Program-made: the position numbers and the translations under genes
Source: a virus
IMG/VR virus record: IMGVR_UViG_3300006737_000152
Coordinates: 1 to 27,201 of that record
Reading direction: 5' to 3' (one strand)
DNA: 27,201 nucleotides
Part shown: piece by piece, positions 25,101-27,201 of the stretch
How the letters are laid out: every line of letters starts with the position of its first letter
Position numbering within the stretch: position 1 is the stretch's first letter
Notes under the pieces: model-generated
What the model was told of the DNA's origin: nothing
The model's database searches: none
Seen by the model: only the letters and a program-made list of their open reading frames with translations

Positions 25101-27201
25101 AGTTTAATAAAATGATAGAACGTGCTTCAGGCATTCCAGCGCGTAAAAAGTTATCAGGAGTCGTAGCGCGTAGAGTAGGTGCTAACAAAGGCATGTTCAA
25201 ATTATTCTTGCCGCCCTCTGCTGAAGATTTAAGAGGCTTATATTATTCGCTTCTTGGTAGCGGTAGACAAGGCGAGGCTGATAAAGAATTTTTTAAAGAT
25301 CACGTAGTTGCGCCATACACTAGAGGTATAGCTGCTATGGAAAAAGCTAAGCAAGCTATAATGAATGACTTTAAAGCTTTGCGTAAAATATTTAGACCAG
25401 ATTTAAAAGCGGCAGGTATTAAAAGCACGAATCAAAAAGTACCTGGAATGGATATAAGTGTTGATCAAGCTGTACGTATATATTTATGGACACAATCTGA
25501 TAAAACAATTCCTGAGCTTACAGAGGCAGATCAAAAGAAAGCGGTTGAGTACATTTATAAAACACCTACACTGCAAGCATATGCAAACGGGCTGTTAGCG
25601 ATTAGTAAGCAAGATAGCTGGTCAGATCCTACTGAATATTGGGATGCCCAAACAACTTTGTCTGATCTTACTGATATTGCGCTAAACGTAAATAGAAAGT
25701 TTTATTTAAAAGAGTTTATTGAAAATACTGAACAAATATTTTCAAATGATAACTTGAATAAATTAGAAGCAACACTTGGCAAAAGCGCAAGACAATCTTT
25801 TGAAGATATTCTTTATAGAATGCGAACAGGCAGTAATAGACCTTCAGGCGGGGATTCTATTACAAATAAATGGAATAACTGGGTTAATAATTCTGTTGGA
25901 GCTATTATGTTCTTTAACAGACGATCCGCTACCTTACAGCTATTGTCTACTGTAAACTTTTTAAATTACACAGATAACCACCCGATTAGAGCGGCGGCTG
26001 CATTTGCAAACTTTCCGCAATATATAAAAGATTGGGCAACTATATTTAATTCACCAAAGCTTAAAGAACGTAGAGGCGGATTAAAAAGTGATGTGCAAGA
26101 AGCAGAGATTGCAGCGGCAGCTAAGAATGCTAAGAACAAGCCTTTAGCAATGATTAGCTATTTACTTAAAATAGGTTTTACACCTACTAAAATAGCAGAT
26201 AGCTTTGCAATCGCAACAGGGGGAGCAGCATTCTACAGAAACAGAATTAATACGTATAAGAAAAAAGGTTTTGATGATGCTGAGGCGGAAGCAAAAGCAT
26301 GGGAAGATTTTTCAAATATATCAGATGAAACGCAGCAGTCTGGTGATCCTATGCTCATTTCAAAGCAGCAAGCAGGCACTATGGGAAGACTTATATTAGC
26401 TTTCCAAAATACACCAATGCAGATCACTCGTTTTCAAAAAAGAGATTTTCAAGATATAATTAATAGAAGACGTATTAAAGGTAAGAACCAATTTCAAAGT
26501 GATATGACGTACTTAAGTCGTATTACGTATTATACAGCTATTCAAAACTTAATCTTCTCTACATTACAAAACGGATTGTTTACATTACTACCAGGTTTTG
26601 ATGACGAAGACGAAGAAAACTTAACTGCTGAAGAGCTTGAAAAAATCGAAAGAAAAGAAGAGCAAAAGGTTCAAAATGTGTTGAACAGTATGCTTGATAC
26701 AACGCTCAGAGGATCGGGGCTATACGGTGCAGTTGCATCTACGATTAAAAATGTGCTTATTGAATATATGCGTCAGCAAGAAAAAGATCCGTTCCAAAAA
26801 GACAATGCTAAAATATTATTGCAGGCAATAAACATATCACCTCCAATTGGGTCTAAAGCTCGTAAGTTTTATAATTCATTAGAAGCTATGGATTATGAAA
26901 GAGATGTACTTGAAGCAAGAGGCTTTGGTGTAATGATAGACGGTAAATTTCAATTAAGCCCTGCATATCAAGTATTAGGTAACTTAGCGTCAGCTACAAC
27001 AAATCTGCCACTTGACAGAGCTGTAGCAGAAATTGATGCAGTTACAGAAGCGCTTGATTCTCGTAATTCAGATATGCAAAGAATAGCAATGGCCCTCGGG
27101 TGGAAATCATGGGAAGTGGGTGCTGAGATTGAAGAGCATGAGCTAATCAATACTACCGCTAAAGAAACAAGAGCTTTAGAAGCCACTCGAAAAAGAAAAG
27201 A
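19151..27201 (+). CDS. Giant internal virion (polyvalent-like) protein with HExxH and PD-(D/E)xK motifs, 3'-truncated by window
   Basis: The frame starts at an ATG after AATAAAATAAAATAAT and stays open to the right edge, giving at least 2683 residues. The N-terminal 20 residues (FEGSEYTLEEIQEAAAAKNM) read like a small peptide-docking helix. Hydrophobic, glycine-rich patches occur at about 525-560, 610-635 and 739-760 and may insert in membrane. An HExxH motif (HEVGH, residues 1028-1032) and a PD-(D/E)xK motif (P1676-D1677 with E1690-I-K1692) lie in separate sections. Other segments include FVPYPEWVGQKIDREKT near 1463 and GTPIRGRKESLSQELAGR near 1515. The C-terminal section includes LPPSAEDLRGLYYSLLGSG (about 2018) and WNNWVNNSVGAIMFFNRRSA (about 2241), patterns I recall from giant proteins of uncultured marine phages. 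By position, after the ejection genes, it is probably packaged and injected, as T7 gp16 and N4 virion RNA polymerase are. Confidence 0.72.
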   Translation, partial: MSKYIFEGSEYTLEEIQEAAAAKNMSVEKYLAANPEIQIIEDIATEPDVQNQEEFEDPFLQSVKKTIGPVEEAAAVGPEVTAEQPDTDLVSEDISLDSPDPRYIEFNINGEKTYSSYEDVEKEYGNVEDYVRKFRGKAKIVTPPKQLEEVVVEGDAEKTVDPGEYLTEVIEADKNFFSRDYDQIQADLEVQFPDVEFSSTVRTGSTAVAGRRVIKAKKDGKEIKLFTDITTPGLKNTFYTDNIKSLKKFLSETYKPEEVKRTKERIEIAETEALNILQPLADEAKQSTDYQNFDNEDLFKPYTKKVEATSFVGGVPTGGGYETEVRPYEARLKNAYKKLKNISPEKTEEQLKAEAEAQVRAELKNEYVFNYQSEQIQDKISDIGKRGIRTNLQAFLNTGYLSANFKAQTSLDRIALEKKAASIFSKIIEGEDVTQQETDRFVNVLKKLDIDVNTGLTEKVILPSGSVVSQAFVDGALKFQAKAQADEILYLQSQEEINKAVGDISSIEAALDATRRDYDLSDKAMTSVGVGVGDIGVGITYLGGKVLSLPAYLVGGYKPMNEALDSFAVKYNEVTNDIRESYVRDVAFDDAFKEGNFGKFALQEVSNQLPIIASIMASGGAAAYVIGSSSAGKQMMDMQTEIANGTAEYTNSEVWLKSLGFGVAEAAFAQLTTIPILNRAKSTLLRGNPKANSIIDNSTAAYAKSGYKGVISDTLLESIGEVATVGTQNLLLGNPFIEGMDHAGFSGAGFGLLFSGIPFMRGLHLSRYSDYSKLKKVREIQAEINGLSLEYNSAKNEGERARIEEQIKKLSVDAANEIQLQEKNINEHITARAGQYVIDITNRQAKIQLEAKAILADNSLTESQKAARLQQLQAETDYLQSSKESALKDSAKVNKFTEFLLLKGSNEAQYNQYLNDAQALLSADKTTASEEKIQSKALELYFQDQIVAENSKANKRLGANFKSFNTVKEATTFIENSKTISDPDKKTLIQNLKDGDDGAAYVSPEGKKTTYAVVENQVRNQRKFIRTHEVGHQVFWDILGTDPAAFDEIGRQLLETTKVISPSIHKQLLKEEGDGVEIVARFLERVAAGDVNFRNNNAKKAMSGLFGTIVQKKFGNEYDFNFAGETDMFNFVVGIGKKIADGSLTTADIKKAKGSELVKRIKDKAIVLPTKQEQTRLKRAASTKKELSDVFPEDMDSTEAYFTVTNTNALDGSIINAAKAAGIPTDRLDLDAIKENIGIRLIKNYDPDKNTVFGYLLGSKGIVKLAVLDQAKAFKETVTDTAKSLDVQAGELGSVAEIAAEEVSIEEREAREAEEEAEVASTFNLTTSSALLPTTVSKAKDKVLGIVRTLKNKLGAAVSKNVNTVPVVKEIIQSSARSIDIDIKKQIGGKADLKLRKWTIDNKADIINNTSATWLMGKDSGTAVKGGIPIAIEKSVGGKYTGKTIEINVGGKIVKVQEFKPNFVPYPEWVGQKIDREKTVERGQTSGNEIVRKVKPVKISDNAFADFVTTQDGTPIRGRKESLSQELAGRLGGQIFREEMLDAESDISKAFEQNQDLRGAVLSDNFRNEIIEQTERGLIARSAGMAVGSAIEAMTRATNTERAEALQEIKGLLSAREYEILYHNEIGPFLDVMEEIDEGGWYVAEQKAIDVFNKLQKIVDNLKITQTEPVGDPSSPDVIFEYEGVPINWEIKKGKNARLSQMYISNWSTDSPGISRNVKQEYKDKILEAEKNNKGLKKYIDQLTNGKYSDKITFDGKNWIMPKNVYYALQRLGFQKNATTKLTLPTNVVSQLYKEKNTHYIGFTDIGNFSLDSNPMGLNLPPLLGEVDINVKFKPNFRSDDTVSVSRVAYPSLTTQTASDLAKTSTSSVYSTNSMKNLFESINKGTIAASKGKPVSDVLKKQYEEQQNYLISLTKGELDKKDTFDMRQVIARQMFPKQAMSDAVMAGTTDSFSALTDAQKKKVLAKVPGMIARSKKRKVNLNSEFNKMIERASGIPARKKLSGVVARRVGANKGMFKLFLPPSAEDLRGLYYSLLGSGRQGEADKEFFKDHVVAPYTRGIAAMEKAKQAIMNDFKALRKIFRPDLKAAGIKSTNQKVPGMDISVDQAVRIYLWTQSDKTIPELTEADQKKAVEYIYKTPTLQAYANGLLAISKQDSWSDPTEYWDAQTTLSDLTDIALNVNRKFYLKEFIENTEQIFSNDNLNKLEATLGKSARQSFEDILYRMRTGSNRPSGGDSITNKWNNWVNNSVGAIMFFNRRSATLQLLSTVNFLNYTDNHPIRAAAAFANFPQYIKDWATIFNSPKLKERRGGLKSDVQEAEIAAAAKNAKNKPLAMISYLLKIGFTPTKIADSFAIATGGAAFYRNRINTYKKKGFDDAEAEAKAWEDFSNISDETQQSGDPMLISKQQAGTMGRLILAFQNTPMQITRFQKRDFQDIINRRRIKGKNQFQSDMTYLSRITYYTAIQNLIFSTLQNGLFTLLPGFDDEDEENLTAEELEKIERKEEQKVQNVLNSMLDTTLRGSGLYGAVASTIKNVLIEYMRQQEKDPFQKDNAKILLQAINISPPIGSKARKFYNSLEAMDYERDVLEARGFGVMIDGKFQLSPAYQVLGNLASATTNLPLDRAVAEIDAVTEALDSRNSDMQRIAMALGWKSWEVGAEIEEHELINTTAKETRALEATRKRK
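22180..22440 (+). other. HExxH zinc metalloprotease-like segment inside giant protein
   Basis: Residues about 1011-1097 of the giant ORF. RKFIRTHEVGHQVFWDILG contains HEVGH at 1028-1032, preceded by a beta-like stretch (YAVVENQVRNQRKFI), as in zincin active-site helices. About 45 residues downstream, VEIVARFLERVAAG has E1077 and E1084, one of which could be a third zinc ligand as in gluzincins. If active, it could cleave peptidoglycan cross-links or envelope proteins, self-process the giant protein, or inactivate host defences. The short motif alone does not prove activity. Confidence 0.5.
24146..24330 (+). other. PD-(D/E)xK nuclease-like segment inside giant protein
   Basis: Residues about 1666-1726 of the giant ORF. 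SPDVIFEYEGVPINWEIKKG gives P1676-D1677, a 12-residue beta-hairpin, then E1690-I-K1692, the canonical spacing of PD-(D/E)xK cores. The conserved basic/Gln helix that often follows is plausible in GKNARLSQM (Q1701). A preceding helix, EIGPFLDVMEEIDEGG at about 1629-1645, could supply the first acidic residue of such folds. Restriction-endonuclease-like domains cut DNA with Mg2+. Confidence 0.6.

Noticed and set aside
26205-26399. 64-residue + strand ORF near the right end
   Set aside because: It is a frame shadow of the giant gene, which continues through with a protein-like sequence.
1-27201. tRNA genes, CRISPR arrays, insertion sequences, attachment sites, diversity-generating retroelement
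   Set aside because: Reading both strands showed no cloverleaf, regular spaced repeats, transposase, reverse transcriptase or template/variable repeat pair.

Overview
This window reads as the packaging, capsid and tail module of a tailed double-stranded DNA phage with a podovirus-like layout. It probably comes from an uncultured, most likely aquatic or marine phage infecting a member of the Bacteroidota. The host inference rests on the AT-rich sequence and on gene starts preceded by A/T-rich stretches (for example at 6183, 7396, 8930 and 9814) with no Shine-Dalgarno motif, as is usual in Bacteroidota. The adaptor, tail-hub and giant internal proteins also resemble families I recall from uncultured marine phages and, more distantly, the tail machine of crAss-like phages. 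That resemblance is from memory and was not searched. Every credible gene is on the + strand, and genes are packed tightly with several overlaps of 1 to about 56 bases.

Region by region. Positions 1-1536 hold the tail end of a small holin-like membrane protein, a small coiled-coil protein, a small beta-rich protein of unknown role, a protein that reads as two fused GroES (Cpn10)-like domains, and a probable small terminase. Positions 1533-8850 hold the head module in classical order: large terminase, portal with a long Gln-rich coiled-coil tail, acidic putative scaffold, and major capsid protein. A strong rho-independent terminator follows the capsid gene. Positions 8930-16899 hold a conserved unknown gene, then (after a perfect 12-bp hairpin) two predicted head-to-tail ring or adaptor proteins and a two-gene tail hub or 'muzzle', the first part of which carries an Ig/cadherin-like domain. 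Positions 16904-27201 hold ejection (internal virion) proteins: a glycine-zipper/coiled-coil protein, a second putative internal protein, and a giant ORF of at least 2683 residues that runs off the right edge.

How they work together: the terminase packages DNA through the portal into a shell assembled from scaffold and capsid protein. The GroES-like protein may adapt host GroEL to fold the capsid protein or another large virion protein. Ring and hub proteins close the portal and build a short tail, and the ejection proteins are probably released into the host ahead of the genome. The points most worth following up are the giant protein, which has an HExxH metalloprotease-like motif and a separate PD-(D/E)xK nuclease-like motif, and the tandem GroES-like protein. 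No tRNA, integrase, CRISPR array, insertion sequence, recognisable endolysin or replication gene is visible. No intergenic gap exceeds 300 bases.
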